The notes under the pieces are model-generated. The model was not told the DNA's origin, made no database searches, and saw nothing but the letters and a program-made list of their open reading frames with translations. A stretch of 6,001 nt of DNA from JACMNW01 sp031413495. Its GTDB lineage: Bacteria > Pseudomonadota > Alphaproteobacteria > Rhodobacterales > Rhodobacteraceae. A program made the translations under genes and the position numbers. Of the stretch, positions 5,966 to 6,001 are shown piece after piece (position 1 is the first letter of the stretch; each line of letters begins with the position of its first letter). The stretch covers positions 1 through 6,001 of the forward strand of contig JANOFE010000217.1 in the NCBI GenBank assembly GCA_031413495.1. Direction: 5' to 3'.

Positions 5966-6001
5966 TGCCTAAAGCATTTGCACGAAAACCCGCAGCGCCA
6001 A

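Noticed and set aside
5966..6001. Tail after zapE
   Set aside because: Only 36 bases remain and no terminator, promoter or coding start could be supported.

Overview
The window is a segment of an aerobic (cob-type) cobalamin biosynthesis and cobalt-uptake locus, followed by a housekeeping AAA+ ATPase gene. All recognisable genes lie on the + strand. Gene content (cobM, cobB, cobA, cobF, cbtB, cbtA, zapE), GC-rich codon use and protein sequence style all suggest an alphaproteobacterium, most likely a member of the Rhodobacterales (Rhodobacter/Roseobacter type). That placement is inferred from recognised protein families, not from a search.

Layout. Positions 2-2767 hold a tightly packed unit: the 3' half of cobM (precorrin-4 C11-methyltransferase), cobB ((hydrogeno)cobyrinate a,c-diamide synthase), cobA (uroporphyrinogen-III C-methyltransferase) and a small four-cysteine DUF1636-type protein. 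Each start codon overlaps the previous stop (ATGA, ATGA, TGATG), so the four genes are probably co-transcribed and translationally coupled. Positions 2768-3093 contain no gene. They hold a candidate weak terminator hairpin, a possible promoter, and a well-formed cobalamin riboswitch whose closing helix, core boxes and B12 box can all be read directly, then a hairpin touching the ribosome binding site of the next gene. Positions 3094-4846 hold the unit the riboswitch would control: cbtB and cbtA (predicted cobalt transporter) and cobF (precorrin-6A synthase). zapE (AFG1-like cell-division ATPase) follows after 39 bases with no clear terminator, and the last 36 bases show nothing recognisable.

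How they work together. CobA makes precorrin-2 from uroporphyrinogen III. CobM and CobF act in the middle of the oxygen-dependent corrin pathway, CobF removing the acetyl group that marks the aerobic route. CobB amidates side chains a and c before cobalt insertion. CbtB/CbtA probably bring in the cobalt. The riboswitch would shut down cobalt uptake and cobF when cobalamin is plentiful.

Most of the window is a known kind of locus. The least understood part is the small Cys-rich DUF1636-type protein, whose C-x2-C and C-x3-C pairs suggest an iron-sulfur or metal site. Also worth a look are the similar hairpins placed directly before the ribosome binding sites of cbtB and cobF, and the altered SAM-pocket loop of CobA. 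I found no sign of a mobile element, CRISPR array, RNA gene or defence system.
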